Source: Gracilariopsis chorda (taxonomy: Eukaryota > Rhodophyta > Florideophyceae > Gracilariales > Gracilariaceae). From it: a stretch of 59,876 nucleotides of DNA. Positions 22,007 through 34,026 of the stretch are shown here, one piece after another. The notes under the pieces were generated by a model, which saw nothing but the letters and a program-made list of their open reading frames with translations, searched no databases and was not told the origin of the DNA. Position numbers and translations under genes: made by a program. The stretch is taken from positions 1 through 59,876 of the forward strand of contig NBIV01000352.1 of assembly GCA_003194525.1 (NCBI GenBank), given 5' to 3'. Position 1 is the stretch's first letter. Each line of letters opens with the position of its first letter.

Positions 22007-23133
22007 CGGCAGATTTGTCTTCCCAGCGAACGATTTTCTGCGGGCTTTTTGTCCTTGAGGACTCGGTTTGTGTCGAGTTAACAGTTTTGATATCGATTCG
22101 CTAGGTCCTTGTCGTCGGCTTTGTTGCTTGCCTCGAGCGTTTTTGCGACCTTTTTTAATGGTTTCTCTTCCTACCCGAACGCTTATCCCTCTTCTACAAT
22201 GTTACTGTAGATCGATTTTGGAGACGTAAGGGTTGCAGGAAGATATTTACAATGGGCGCTGCCTAGTCTTGTTGTTCACTTTTGGCTTAGTCTCTAGTCA
22301 CGCTAGAAGCGTTTTCGGTTTGGTCTGGTATTCGCTGGCGCGTGAAGGTCACTAAGTGGAAGAGAACGGAGCTTGGAGGGAAAACCTGTTATATAATGCT
22401 GAAACGCCTCCCGGGGCGGCGGTATGGGGGGAAGTGTGTCGTGTGCCTGTGGTGCACACGAGTTGGTTGGATATGTTTTTTATTTGCACTTTTTCTATTG
22501 GGCGCTGCCCAGCTTCCAGCATGGGAGCTGAGCATAGCGCCCGCGTAAATGCACACCTCTAGCGCTTTCGACCTCACCGCTTGGGGGAGAGGTAGCAAGT
22601 ACCTGACTCACCCGAAAAATTGGTGACTCCTTCGTCCACATTGTCTTCACCTTTCGCTTAACAACGCGCGCCCCCTACAACGTCTTTTCTTGTGCAACAG
22701 TTCTCATACCTTGCCCACTGGTAATGATTATTTTTGCTCGCGTTGCCATCAGCAATGTTGTTTCTATTTGAATTAGTTTTTGCGCTAGGTGAATAATTAA
22801 TTATATCCCCTAGATGGCGTGTCGTGAGAGCAGCCCTCTCTGATCCGAAAATCCAAAAGTACACGTGGTCACTGAGGTACTTAGCTTTTTCCGCCAAGTT
22901 TACAAAGTACCACATCCTTAAGTGACACGTTAAACGAAAAAACATCTTCTAGAAAAGTAGTAAAAGACCTCCTTCGTGGACACAGATTCTTTCGGATTCC
23001 CAGAGGGCGACTTTTCTCAGAGTATTCTTCCAAGACACAGCGCATGCAATCTGCAGCCAAATGTGGCATCGAATCAAGGTGCCCGCGCAGCAGCTTTTGC
23101 AGTGCAGTCGGAGCAGATGCTCTTGTCGTGTCT
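22007..23133. other. Non-coding flank left of the Gypsy-2 insertion
   Basis: No supported gene. Reading frames here are short and overlap on both strands. The stretch ends at the CTTGG target duplicate of Gypsy-2, so it was contiguous with 39118 onwards before that insertion. Confidence 0.5.
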
Positions 23134-23138
23134 CTTGG

Positions 23139-23374
23139 TGTGCCCAACTCGGCTGAATGCGCCGTTTGTGGATAAGAGTGTGTGGGAGTCCGATGGTCCC
23201 GAATTTTTACTGGGAGGCTACCCATCAGTGTTTTTAGTACCCTGATGTGTTCCGAACGGAAAAAAAGCGTAGCGTGTTATCTCATCTGGAGTGCCACCTA
23301 ATTGCTCTGTTCAGGGTTTCCTAATCGTTTGTGGTTCTTGTGGGTTTCTATGTGGGTTGGGACTATCCACTACA
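23139..23374 (-). repeat. Gypsy-2 3' LTR
   Basis: 236 bp, TG...CA on the minus strand. It is preceded on that strand by a purine-rich tract (GAAGGAGGGGAG, 23375-23386), the polypurine primer. The left flank is CTTGG. Confidence 0.92.
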
Positions 23375-23384
23375 CTCCCCTCCT

Positions 23385-25625
23385 TCAAAGACTGAGTTCT
23401 TGATGTTCTTTCTGCGCCAAAGTTTCTGGAGTGCTCTTGCAACGCAAGAATTTGTGTAGCATAGTTGGAACGTCTTCGTATTTGTTTGTAAGCGGTTCAA
23501 GCGAGTCTTCATTTTCCGGAAGTCCCTTCCAACGCACCAAAACAATAAGTCCGTCCTTGGTGTCAACCAGTTTTAGAAGCTGAGACACTGGCATGCAAGT
23601 GTGAGAGGATAAAAAGTGGAATAAAATTGCTTCCGATTCCAATGATGCGTCGTGGTAGAACTTCAAACGAGATCCATGTATATTTTTCATTGTACCATTT
23701 CGTAGATCTTCAACTTGAAAAACATAGTCTGATAGAATTTTTGTGATTTGCAGAGAACCGCGTCAACGTAAAGCCAGTCTTTCTCTGGAAAAGAAATCTT
23801 CGCGAGCAACGAGTACAAAATTGCCTATGATCAAGTTTGGAAGTTTTCCTGATGATGCCCTCGCCCTTGAGAGAATTCAATTTTGCTACAGCGCGTCATG
23901 AACCAGTGGATACAACTACGCCATTTTGTTCTTTAGGGTTTCAATGCTGATGCCCTGTTCCATTTGCGCATCTGATATTCTCACCGGCTTGATAGTAGTG
24001 CTTCGGATGAATGTGGTAATATGCAGTGTCTGGTCCAAACTGAGAAAATCGTTCACTGGTGGGATGTTACGGCGATGTGGGGACGGAAAGTTGTTCACTA
24101 CAATCTGTACGACTGGGAGAAGGTCTGGCCATTTTTCGAAATCCAGTTGCAACTCAAAGATCAGCGCATGTAAGGCACGAACGACTTCTTTTCCGAGTCG
24201 CCCTACAGAGCCATTGCTCCAAGGTTTGTACGGTAACTTGAAATGGTGGGGAACACGCAAAGCCTTGGATGCGACACGAATATTTTCGTTCTTGATGTGG
24301 TTTGGGCCGTTGGATATTAAACTTTGTGGCACATTTAATGCTGCACACCAGGCGATGATGGCTAAAGTCATATTTTCTGCCGATATGCCTGGTGTAGCAA
24401 AACATCATTTGTAATCGGAATGATCGTCACGGAGCATTAGTATGTATCTCTGACCGACTCGACTCTGTCCAATGTCGGTGTAGTCAAACTGCAGTAGGTC
24501 GTCCGGGTTCGTGCCGTTGAGTGCAGGTTTGAATGGTCTCGGAACATTTTCGCCACCCGTAGTAGAAAGACAATGGATGCAGGCTTTGATGAAGGTCTTG
24601 GCTCCTGAGCCAAAGTTTCCCTAGCATACTGCTGGCTGAGTGACCGGATTGTGGCTTGCCCACCGCAGTGTCCTGCTGTACCTGTGTGAGCGATCATACA
24701 AAGGCGGAGTTAGAGATCCTCCGCGTTCTCTGCGATCCATATGGGTCCTGTTGCGTTTCTCCAGAGAACATCAACCATCTGCAGGCCTTCTGGGCATTGT
24801 AAGTAGCTCTTGAGCTGATGATTGGCGATTTGCTTTAGGTCAGGCCAAAGAAACTCTTCTGCATTCGTCGAGGGTAGCGCTGGCACTTTGATGAGGCGTC
24901 GGACAGTGGATGGGGCCGACCAGCGAGTCAACATGTCTGCCCAAACGCATTCCATACCGCTAATGTTGAAAGAGGTGTATGAATATGCGCTGAGACAGAC
25001 TGCACATCGCAAGAATTTGCGAGTAGAGGATTGGCTGAGATCGGGAACCAGTGAAAGTGGATTGAAAACGAAAATGAGGTTGATTTGGTGGGTGAGTAGG
25101 TCAAATCCGGAAGATGTGACTGCGAGCCAGGACATTTGCTCCACTGTGGTCATAATTGCATATCCTTCCTTTTACAGAGTAGACCAGCCCAACTGTGTGG
25201 CGTTAAAGTGTCCAGAGTAAAATGCAAGAGGGCTATGTCGCTGATGTTTTTGTTTCTTATGAACGTCTTTGTACGGCACCTGCGTAACAATACCCGCCCA
25301 GTGCGTGTCTGAAGCCTCTTTGTAGATGCAAATTCTCTGGTTTTCGGCCCGATTCGCAAGTGTGACGAGGTTAGCCAATGCGTCTTTGCATCTTTTGAAG
25401 GCCTTGAGTTCCTTTCGCCCCCAGTCAAAAGCGTATAGCTGAACGTCTGCGACTGCGCGCTTGGTGCGTCTTCCGGCCATGTCGTAGAAATTATGCATAA
25501 AAGCGTGCAGACATTCGATCGATCGTCTTGGCGAAGTTTGGGATTCCGTTCTTGACCCACTGCATGGCACAGACAAATTGCTGCAAATACGATCCAGTCG
25601 TTGACACGTCCATGCTGATAAGCTC
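23385..25625 (-). pseudogene. Gypsy-2 pol 3' part: end of RT, RNase H, integrase, chromodomain-like tail
   Basis: Reading on the minus strand from 25625, the sequence continues the RT connection that was cut at 31065 (SYLQQFVCAMQWVKNGIPNF). RNase H follows (ICIYKEASDTHWAGIVTQVP, 25250-25330, and VWADMLTRW, about 24935), then an H2C2 remnant (MIAHTGTAGHCGG, 24660-24697). The integrase core is at 23916-24371 (SNGPNHIKNENI, then SNGSVGRLGKEVVRALHAL). The C-terminal block at 23385-23690 contains LVRWKGLPENEDSLEPL, a chromodomain-like segment. Frame changes at about 25170, 24700, 24430 and 23800 make it a pseudogene. Relationship to Gypsy-1 is clear from block order and wording. Confidence 0.85.
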
Positions 25626-25630
25626 ATCAA
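25626..25630. repeat. Target-site duplication of Gypsy-1, left copy
   Basis: ATCAA here and again at 31060-31064, immediately outside the two LTRs. Confidence 0.9.
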
Positions 25631-25995
25631 TGTTGTGTAATCTGCTGCGGCTGTCGCGTCGCACAAGATTTGGGCGCAAATGCACAAGTATAATTAGGCG
25701 ACAAATGCGTCTGAATTTCTTACGTCATTATCTTGCGCACGTCAATTCAGTACTGTAACTACTCTAGCTTAGTAGTACTGATAGATTGCGCAATAGTCTA
25801 TTCTTGTCATCTCGGCAGACAACTGAGATGGCATGGGGCGCCTATAAAAACCTCCGACTCGCTTCATAGGTATCCACGAGAGGAAAAAAAGCCACGTGGG
25901 TGTGCCCATTCTTTCTCTGTCTAGCTCCTATCCCTTCCCTTCCCTTCCTGACAGCACGCCGTAACGTAGACGCCGCCAGCCAACACTCAACATCA
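25631..25995 (+). repeat. Gypsy-1 5' LTR
   Basis: 365 bp, starts TGTTGTGTAATC and ends CATCA. TATA box at 25843-25850. Compared with the 3' LTR it has a G for A near the start and CATAGG for CGGAGG downstream of the TATA box. The second change breaks a 7 bp hairpin that is intact in the 3' copy. Confidence 0.95.
25843..25850 (+). promoter_or_regulatory. TATA box of Gypsy-1 5' LTR
   Basis: TATAAAAA in the middle of the LTR, the expected place for the U3/R boundary promoter. The equivalent in the 3' LTR is at 30907-30914. Confidence 0.7.
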
Positions 25996-26005
25996 AAGCG
26001 CTTTG
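25994..26005 (+). other. Palindromic primer-binding-site candidate of Gypsy-1
   Basis: CAAAGCGCTTTG, a perfect 12 bp palindrome, starts with the last two LTR bases. The identical 12-mer straddles the 5' LTR end of Gypsy-3 (37098-37109). It does not start with TGG, as a usual tRNA-primed site would. Confidence 0.5.
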
Positions 26006-26056
26006 GTTTCGAAAGAGTAAGACTGTTTTAACTGGTTCACACTGATCATCCTGGTC

Positions 26057-29000
26057 ATGGCAGCTTCAAACTATGGCGTGGTGTCTGTCATACAGCCGCC
26101 CGTGCTGAAAGCAGTAGATCAACCGTCCTTGATCAAATTCGACACTGCTTACGCCACGTACAAGGCGAAAGTGGACGATGTCAACAAGGACCGTGATGAG
26201 AACTCCAAACTTTCTGTCGCATCTATCAAAGACTGCACGGAGTCGTCCACACTGCACGCTCTCTGTCTCATTGGAGAAATTGGAGAGGCATCTACTGTGG
26301 AGGAAGCCACCTCGGACATGGTTATAGAATGGTTCGAAAACGCCTCCACGTCGACCCCAAAGGACCTTGCTGAGCGTATTGACGCATCCTTGCGCATCAT
26401 CACGTTCAAGCCAAACAAGGAGGACCCCTAAGGTGGTGTGGCGAACTTCATCATTCAAGTGATCACTGCCTTAGATCAGAACAATGCGTTAGAGGTTCTC
26501 AAAGACAGTGACATGGCTAAGACGTTTCTGGATCGCCTAGTTACCAAATTCCAACCAGACGTTTTGCGAGAGAGGATTAAGATGCTGCGGCGTGGTTGGA
26601 CGAGGAGTCAATTGGCTGATATCAAGCTGTTCAAAGACGAAGTGGCCAACATCGCGTTGGAAATCTCTCTGACGGAGACCGCTATGTCTCGAGTTAATCC
26701 ACATAAGTCTAAGCAACTGCGTGAACGAGCACGCAAGCATGACTCCTCTACGAGGACAGCTGCGCCAAGCAAAAAGTTCAACGAATCTGGGAAAGAATTT
26801 CGACGCTCAGGAAAACGTAAGGACACTGAACGGTCTGAACCATGTCTTAACGACAAGTGCAATGGCATGCACCGCCTGAAGGACTGTCCGAACACATCAA
26901 CTGAACGAAGGAAGGAATTGTTTGAGCAGCATTACGGTAAGAAGGATGCGAAGAGAGCTAAAACTCTCAAGGAATCGTTCAGTGGTAAGGCCATGGCGCT
27001 TGATGGCAATGCCGGTCGTTTTCGAGTCGCATTGGAAGATACCATCTTTGATGTATCATTAGGCGACTCTGGGGCAGACTTCAGCGCCATCGTTGAGGTG
27101 GTCTACAGTAAGCTGCTCAGTGCAGTACCCGATCTTCCGGTGAAGAACTTTGAAAAGCCGTTACCACTTGCTGGTGCTTTCAAGACGGAAGGTGACCCAA
27201 ATTTTCACGCCTCTCGCTCCGTTTCTCTCACTGTTACCATCTTTCACCCAGGCTCGAACATCCCTTTCAGGGTACTTGGTGTGGAATTCTTCGTGGTCGA
27301 GCAGCCAATGGACGAGATTCTTCTCGGTCGCCCTTTTCTCAACTCAATTGGATTTAACCTTAACGAAAATCTCGTTCGTGTCAGGAACGAGATACATGAC
27401 AAGCATGTGGACGAACTGGACGAAGAGCGCGTCAAGCTTGCCACTGCCAAGTATCAAGGTTTGTCCTACATGAGTGCTGACGATGACCCCATTGATTTGC
27501 CGGAATGTCTGGCGGCTGGTATTGGCAAGGACGACAAGCAGTCTATTGACAAGGCATTTGAGAAAATTCTCGCCGATGCCCACGGTCAAGGCATATCGTC
27601 CAACGGTATGAAGAAGATCACAGCAATGCTTGAGCGCTATCGAGATGTGTTTCGTATCAAACTGGGCGCAGATCCACCTGTCGACGTTCCGCCCCTGACG
27701 ATCACTCCTGTTGAGAACGCAAACCCTTACAGATCTCCACAGAGACGCTATGCGCCTCAGCAGAGAGACTTCATCGTGCAGACGATTCGCGAACTGGAGA
27801 CCGTAGGAGCCATCTACAAGAACCCATCGGCCAGGTGGGCTTCGCCTGCGCTCGCTGTAGCAAAACCTGGTTCGACCAAACTACGGTTCACGGTTGACCT
27901 CCGCGGCCCCAATGCGCGTACTGTACCAATACAATCCGCCATGCCACACCTGGAATCGAAGTTCCAGGACGTCACCGGAAGCACGTGTTTTGCCAATATC
28001 GACCTGGCTCACGGCTATTGGCAAGTACCACTTTCGGCAGAATCACAGGAAATGATGTCCATCCAGACTTCAATTGGAGTGTACTCCTCTAAACGTCTCC
28101 TACAAGGCGGCAGTGACTCTGGTAATCACTTCCAGGCCGTGCTGGCCGACAAATTTCAGGGACAAGTAGAAAAGATGCTGCAGTGGATTGATGATTTCTT
28201 GTTCTACGCCAAGAATGAGCAAGAGCTGTTATCCAATCTCGAAGCGTTTTTCCTCGTATGCGAAGATATCGGGCTGAAGATTCATGCGGAGAAGACCACT
28301 CTATTTGCGCGCCAAGTGCAATTTTGTGGACGTATAATCTCCGCAGATGGAGTACAGTACCATCCACGTCACTACGAGGCCCTAGTTCAGATGACGAAGC
28401 CGACTATGGCATGCGAGCTTCAGCAGTTTGTGTGCGCCACAAACTGGATGCAAAATTCGATTCCATCTTACTCTGAGCGCATCGCTCCTCTCCATCAATT
28501 ACTCGAACGCTGCTACTCGCAGGTTGGAAAGAGAACCAAACGTGCCCTGCGCAACCTCTCCGTCACCGACTCATGGGGCGCTGAACACGATGCAGCTTTC
28601 GCTGAAATCAAACGCCAACTGACCGCTGCCGTCAAACTTGCGCATCCTAAGAAGAACCATCAGCTGTGCCTTTTTACGGACGCATCAAATTCACACTGGG
28701 CCGCTATTCTCACTCAAGTGCCAACCGAAGAGCGACGCAAGCCCATTGAAGAGCAGCACCATGAACCCTTATGCTTCCTCTCTGGTTCGTTTTCAGGATC
28801 AGCTGTCAACTGGTCCGTACCGGAGAAGGAAGGGTTTGCAATAGTAGAGTCCATGTGCCGTTTGGATTATTTGGTAACCGGACATGAAGTGAACATCTTC
28901 ACGGATCACGCCAACCTTGTATACCTGTACGATCCTTATGGTAGAAACCCAGGCATTGCTCGACAGACTGCAAGCAAATTGATGCGCTGGGCCATCAAAC

Positions 29001-29320
29001 TCAGTGCGTTTCGGTATGTCGTAGAGCACCTGCCCGGGGATCACAACGTGTGGGCCGACATGCTCACCCGCTGGGCTGTCAACCCAAGGCGAACAGTAAG
29101 GGCAGTCAATGTTCTACGTTTTAAAGCTCTCATGGTGGCACCAATTAATCCGGGCACAGACCCCAAGTTAGACTGGCCTGATCTCAATGACATCAAGCAG
29201 CACAGTCATCGAGCAAGGAAGTGCCGCCGAAGGGGTTCAGGAAGTCAAAAGGCGTCATGCGAAGCGATAAGGACATTCTGTGGATCCCATCGCACTGCAA
29301 ACTTCTCAAGCTGCGCGTAG
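26057..29320 (+). pseudogene. Gypsy-1 gag-protease-RT-RNase H polyprotein, one in-frame stop
   Basis: The ATG at 26057 opens Gag. TAA 26429-26431 interrupts it after 124 codons, where the related Gypsy-3 Gag has Ser. The same frame then runs open to 29320. In order: Gag; a CX4CX3HX4C zinc knuckle (about 26842-26890); protease with GDSGAD (about 27061-27080) and LLGRPF; RT with LRFTVDLRGP, the active site WIDD at 28184-28195 and FCGRIIS; RNase H with LFTDASNSHW, CRLDY, IFTDHANL and VWADMLTRW. Trp in place of Tyr in the YxDD box is also seen in the related Gypsy-2. The end of this frame, after about 29215, is out of frame with integrase. It would encode structural protein and replication enzymes if the stop were absent. 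Confidence 0.9.
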
Positions 29321-30399
29321 CGATCGCAGCACACACCGGACCTGGCGGGCATAGGAGCTCCAATGTCACCATAGCAACCACGAAGGCTTATTTCTTCTGG
29401 AAGGGAATGGATGAAGATCTTAAGTCATTTGTGAAGACATGTCTCCATTGCCTTTGAACAGAACCAGCCAAGACTATTCCTCGCCCGTTGGGACATGCTC
29501 TTCACGCTGATCAGCCGAACGAACTGCTGCATTTCGATTTTTGCTACATGTCCCCTGCAGAGAATGACTTTCTTTATGTACTCGTGCTCAAAGACGACCA
29601 CAGTGGCTACGTTTGGCTCGTGCCTACAACGGAGACTACAGCCGAAGTGGTCGCCGATGAATTGATCAGGTGGTTTGCAGCATTTGGAGTCGTGCAACAA
29701 TGGGTTTCCGATAGAGGCTCCCACTTCAAGAATGAAGTTGTATGTCATCTTAAGGACAGAACAAAGTCTTCGCATCATTTCACTCTAGCGTATTGCCCCT
29801 GGTCAAATGGCACTGTCGAAGTGGTGTGTCGCGAGCTGCTACGAGCATGTCGAGCTTTACTTTCTGAGTACCAGCTTCCGCAGAACTGCTGGCCGAGTAT
29901 CCTTCCGGTGGTACAATCCGCGCTGAATAGCTCCATCCTTGAACGCCTCGGTAATCGCTGTCGTCTTACAGTATTCACTGGGCACGAGCAAGATACTCCA
30001 CTTTCAGCAATTACGCGCAAAGAAAACGGGAAGTGCCGCATTATCTCCCCGGACAGTATTCGCCTCCGTCAATTACATAACATTGACGCTACTCTACAGG
30101 CCTTCTCGGATATGCACAAGGACGTGGCAGCACGATCCACTGAGAAACGAAGAAAGGCTGTAGAATCACACAACAGAAAGACGAGTGTTCGTGCCGTCAA
30201 TTTCTCAGAAGGCGACTTTGTCTTACGTCGTGTACTGCAGAGAGAACGCACTCGAAAGCCATCTCTCAAATGGATGGGGCCCTACCGTGTGGCGGAATGT
30301 CGTTCTGAGTACATTTTCGTTGTAGAGTCGCTACTGGATGGGACGAAGCAAGAGGTGCACGGAAGGCGCCTGAAGTTTTTTTCGGAACAAGGAGTTTGA
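29221..30399 (+). pseudogene. Gypsy-1 integrase, frameshifted from RT and with one stop
   Basis: The frame is shifted from the upstream polyprotein. It starts with the zinc-binding head (AAHTGPGGHRSSN and KTCLHCL). A TGA at 29455-29457 falls directly after CLHCL, and the frame then reopens. The catalytic core has Asp in LLHFDFCYM and in WVSDRGSHFKNE, and Glu in NGTVEVVCRELLRACRALL. The block after 30180 (GDFVLRRVLQRE, then WMGPYRV) is the C-terminal SH3-like part. A further shift at about 30397 leads into the chromodomain. All lesions also occur in the inverted copy. Confidence 0.88.
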
Positions 30400-30400
30400 A

Positions 30401-30658
30401 GTGACCGAAGAACTTCGGGACTACCTGTCCTACCAACAAGGGGAACTTCTGGTGGTCGATTGCTTTCAGGACATCAGAAGAAAGCAAGGTACCGTTGAGT
30501 TTTTGGTAAAGTGGCGGGGGTTTTCGGCTGAAGAGACGGACTGGGTCACAATCGAATCCCTGCGGGATGATGTTCCTGTACTGGTTAGGGAATATCTGGG
30601 AGAATTGTCTCGGATTGGTACGAAGCGGCAACGCAACTTAGCCGCTGCAGTCATGTAA
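30401..30658 (+). pseudogene. Gypsy-1 chromodomain
   Basis: An 85-codon frame overlapping the integrase stop region. The core reads VEFLVKWRGFSAEETDWVTI, preceded by LLVVDCFQDIRRK and followed by a C-terminal helix (PVLVREYLGEL), the architecture of integrase chromodomains. The stop at 30656-30658 lies 36 bp before the 3' LTR. Likely role: guiding integration to modified histones. Confidence 0.85.
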
Positions 30659-30694
30659 GAATCTTCGGTTCTCACTTCAGAACTTACGGGGCGC

Positions 30695-31059
30695 TGTTGT
30701 GTAATCTGCTGCGGCTGTCGCGTCGCACAAAATTTGGGCGCAAATGCACAAGTATAATTAGGCGACAAATGCGTCTGAATTTCTTACGTCATTATCTTGC
30801 GCACGTCAATTCAGTACTGTAACTACTCTAGCTTAGTAGTACTGATAGATTGCGCAATAGTCTATTCTTGTCATCTCGGCAGACAACTGAGATGGCATGG
30901 GGCGCCTATAAAAACCTCCGACTCGCTTCGGAGGTATCCACGAGAGGAAAAAAAGCCACGTGGGTGTGCCCATTCTTTCTCTGTCTAGCTCCTATCCCTT
31001 CCCTTCCCTTCCTGACAGCACGCCGTAACGTAGACGCCGCCAGCCAACACTCAACATCA
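30695..31059 (+). repeat. Gypsy-1 3' LTR
   Basis: 365 bp with three differences from the 5' LTR. Flanked on the right by ATCAA. Confidence 0.95.
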
Positions 31060-31064
31060 ATCAA

Positions 31065-32101
31065 GCAGCCGTGGGTCGTAGCGTACGCCTTCAGCAGATA
31101 TGATTCGTCCACACCAACGGATAGACGTAGCGAAAATAATGCACTTCATGGGATGTAGGCGAATGCAAAAACGTGCACAAGTTTGGAAGAGGATCCGCAT
31201 TGACTCGAGAAGGCCTTCAATCGTTTTGTTGTGCAGCAGTATATCTTCCAGCCAGTAGAGTAGTTGCTCTGATAATTGATTTGGGAACACAGTCCGGAGG
31301 ACGGACTGGAGATGCGTGGTGGCGTTGGTGGTGCCATGTAGCACTATCATTGGAGAGAAAATGCCGTCAGGCGTGATGAAAGACTGAAAATCCTGGGAGC
31401 TTTTGTCGAGAGGAAACTGCCAGCACCCGTGGGAGAGATCGAAGGTACCAAAGAAATGCGACTTTGAAAGACTCGAAAGCTCCTGCTCAATGTTTGACAT
31501 GGGGAACTGATGACGAAAAGTGAAGTGGTTGATTGGTCTGAGGTCAATGGTAAAACTGAAATGGGCCGGGCCTGGCTTGGGCAAGATCAAAGCGGCAGAT
31601 GCCCATGGGTAGGACGGATTCGGATACGCCATACCGGTGCGCACGGGGTCTGAGACGAAGCTGTTGAAGAAGTTTCGTTGGACCTGAGAATATTTGCACA
31701 GGCGGGCACGAATGGGTCGTGCGTCTGGGGTCAGCGTGATCTTCAATGGGGAACTTTTGCTGAGGGTCCAGAAGAGAGTGAAGTTCTGAAAACTTTGATG
31801 TGATCTTCGACCAAGTCCTTCAACCTCAGTGAATCCTTCGGAGGCATGCCGTTTTGTACTCCTGCTGCAATCGTGTGTGCCACGGCTTTGGAAATCTCCT
31901 CCTGCTGGTCATTGCTCACTGGATCGAGTAGCGTGGGATGTGGGAAGGGGTGTTCATCGTGGCTAGCGATTTTTTAGTTCACTCTCGGTCGGTTGGGATG
32001 AAGATGATTCGATGATAAAGAGTCATCTCGATTTAGGCGAGCGCCCATAAGACGGTTCACGTAGCCCCAAGAGGATGATGATGTAGGGTTGCCGACTGTG
32101 G
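31065..32101 (-). pseudogene. Gypsy-2 protease-RT segment between the two nested insertions
   Basis: The open frame 31057-31746 encodes RT up to the point where Gypsy-1 interrupts it. It contains FSFTIDLRPINHFTFRHQF, GTFDLSHGCWQFPL and the active-site block YWLEDILLHN, where the first catalytic Asp is Glu (about 31241-31260), and it ends with FATSIRWCGRIISAEGVR. The next residues of the same protein reappear at 25625, which proves the nesting. Upstream (31750-32101) is a connecting segment (SSSWGYVNRLMGARLN) that leads into the Gypsy-3 insertion point. RT is catalytically dead by the Asp-to-Glu change and by fragmentation. Confidence 0.88.
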
Positions 32102-32106
32102 AGCAG
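32102..32106. repeat. Target-site duplication of Gypsy-3, left copy
   Basis: AGCAG here and at 37409-37413, directly outside the LTRs. Confidence 0.88.
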
Positions 32107-32406
32107 TGTTGATCAGAACTGGCGTTACGGGCATACAGATGTTGAGGCGCAGGCAAAAAGCAGGCACAAGGACCTAGGAAGTTCCTCTTGGGATTCCTCC
32201 AACTCCTTAGCTTCTGACGCTGGAGTCGGGTATTTATTTTGCCTCGCTCGGGCGTTTTTTTCCCAAAGAGGTTCCTTCCTCTTTGGGGTGCGCCACCCAT
32301 CTACTTTGGGTGCACTGTAAATTGAGTGAGCTACAATCTACTGAAAGACGATGATGATGTCTGACGCAGACCGCCATCTACGCAGCTGCGGACGCTGCCA
32401 TCAACA
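32107..32406 (-). repeat. Gypsy-3 3' LTR
   Basis: 300 bp. Contains a 10 bp stem at 32262-32287 with loop TTCCTT, whereas the 5' LTR has the same stem with the loop reversed (AAGGAA). The inverted copy at 53609-53909 has the TTCCTT orientation and one extra base in a homopolymer. Confidence 0.93.
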
Positions 32407-32434
32407 GTCCTCCATGGCCAATTGTCAAAATTGG

Positions 32435-32656
32435 TTATTTCCTATCAATGGCAGCAATTGTGTTGCGCTGTCTGCGCGAGCCCGACTTCTTGGTTTCTTC
32501 CAAGTACTCCTGTAAAAGATCGGGCATGTCATGCTTCAGTGATTCGATATCTACCCAATTCGTTTCGTCCTTCCCGAAACCAGTCCACTTTACCAGCAGT
32601 TCTGTCTTGTTGTTTTTCCTTCGGATGTCTTCAAAATCCTCGATAACTAGTAACTC
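32435..32656 (-). pseudogene. Gypsy-3 chromodomain
   Basis: In this frame the minus strand encodes ELLVIEDFEDIRRK, then TELLVKWTGFGKDETNWVDI and a C-terminal helix, a chromodomain close to that of Gypsy-1. It is out of frame with the integrase end at 32647. It is identical in the right arm at 53359-53580. Confidence 0.82.
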
Positions 32657-34026
32657 ATTCTGTTGATAGGCGTGTACTCCTTGAGCTCTTCTGTTACCTC
32701 GTAGTACTTATTACAAAATAGCTGAAGTCTCCTTCCATGCACAAGTTGTTTCTCTACTGTCAGGAGGTTTTCGACTTCAAATATGTAGTGCTCTCGGCAC
32801 TGGCCTACGCAGAATGCTCCCTGCCAGCGCAGACTGGTTTTCGCGTGGATGTTCTTCTGCATAATAGCCTTGAGCACTTATTCGCCTTTCATGAAGTCAA
32901 TACTTTTGATTCCTGTGCGTCTGTTGTCGGCATGGACTGCAGACTGGCGTCTTTTCTTTCCCCGATCCGCACAGATACGATAAATGTCGTCCAGCGCCTT
33001 TTGTAGCTTCTCAATCTTTATTAGAGCCTTCGGGTGACAGCCGTAGATGTCCTTGATTGCAAATAAGTTCTCCGGGTTTCTAAGAATGGCGGCAAGCAGC
33101 GAGTGTTGCGGTAGTCCAGTAAACACTGTGAGCGGACATTTTCCATTTAGTTTCCTTGTTGGCATGCTATTCAAGGCTGACTGGATAAGTGGTAAGACGG
33201 CAGCCCAAGCAAAATACGGTACTTGGAATTCGGACAATAGTGCTCGGCATGTTCTTAGTAGCTCCCGACAAACGACTTCGACTGACCCGTTAATGCATGG
33301 ACAGTACAGTAGTGTGAAATGATGGTGTGATTTGAGCTTTTGAGCGAGTGTTTTCACGAGCTTGTTCTTGCAATGACTGCCTTGGTTCGATACCCAAGAC
33401 TTTGGGACCCCAAACGTGACAAACCAGTCTACTAAAGCTTCTGCTGTCGTTTCTGATTCTGCTTTTTCTTCGTCTTTAAGCCAAACGTAGCCTGAAAGGT
33501 CGTGCTTGATGATCAGCTTGTACGATTTTCCTTATTCCTCCTTGGTCATGTAACAGTAGTCAAAATGCAGGAGTTCTTTGGGCTTGCTCGCATGAATCGT
33601 GTGACCCAGAGGCCTCAGAACTACTTTACCGGATTCGATGGCGATACAGCGGAAAATTGAGCGTGTAAACTCGAAGGTGTGTCTTCGGAGGTCTTTCCAC
33701 CAGAAATTTGCGGCGACGGTGAAAAACGTAGGGTCTGTTGCTCGGTGTCCCCTTTTTCCAGTGTGACCAGCGATGAGGATCCTAAGCGGCAGGTTTACAT
33801 CGTTCTCTGGTCTCCAAACCAGTCCTGGCGGCATTCTTACCACGCCGCCTGTCTTTTCGCAACTTTTCGGGGGCTGAGTGCGACTGCTGCGCTGTGACGT
33901 GGCAATATCTTCCATAGAGGGCCAGTCATAGTCTTCGTTCGTTCCAGGGTTGAAAGGTGCAGACATCCCTACTCTTTTGCGTCCATTGTTCTGGGTTCTA
34001 CGGTTCTCTTTGTCTGGACAGCCCAT
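32647..34026 (-). pseudogene. Gypsy-3 integrase, in three frames
   Basis: The zinc-binding head lies in 33532-34026 (LIAGHTGKRGHRATD, then FRCIAIE, where the expected CxxC is partly lost). A stop after YCYMTKEE separates it from the core. The core resumes near 33520 and holds FGVPKSWVSNQGSHCKN, with Asn where the second catalytic Asp is expected. The Glu block (NGSVEVVCRELLRTCRALL) is in 32878-33357, which ends at a TAA. The C-terminal block is 32647-32877 (LRWQGAFCVGQCREHYIFEVE). Dead by several lesions. Same layout in the right arm at 51989-53368. Confidence 0.85.

Larger units (their letters stand above)
25631..31059 (+). mobile_element. Gypsy-1: young complete chromodomain LTR element inserted in Gypsy-2
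   Basis: 5429 bp, bounded by 365 bp LTRs (25631-25995 and 30695-31059) that differ at only three positions, with TSD ATCAA. Gag, zinc knuckle, protease, RT, RNase H, integrase and chromodomain all lie in order on the plus strand. It is nearly intact but carries TAA 26429-26431, a frameshift near 29215, TGA 29455-29457 and a frameshift near 30397. The same four lesions are present in the inverted copy at 54956-59876 wherever it can be seen, so the lesions predate the duplication. Confidence 0.96.

Noticed and set aside
29200..29330. Programmed frameshift between RNase H and integrase of Gypsy-1
   Set aside because: No slippery heptamer or downstream structure is apparent, further stops follow, and Gypsy-3 breaks frame at a different place.
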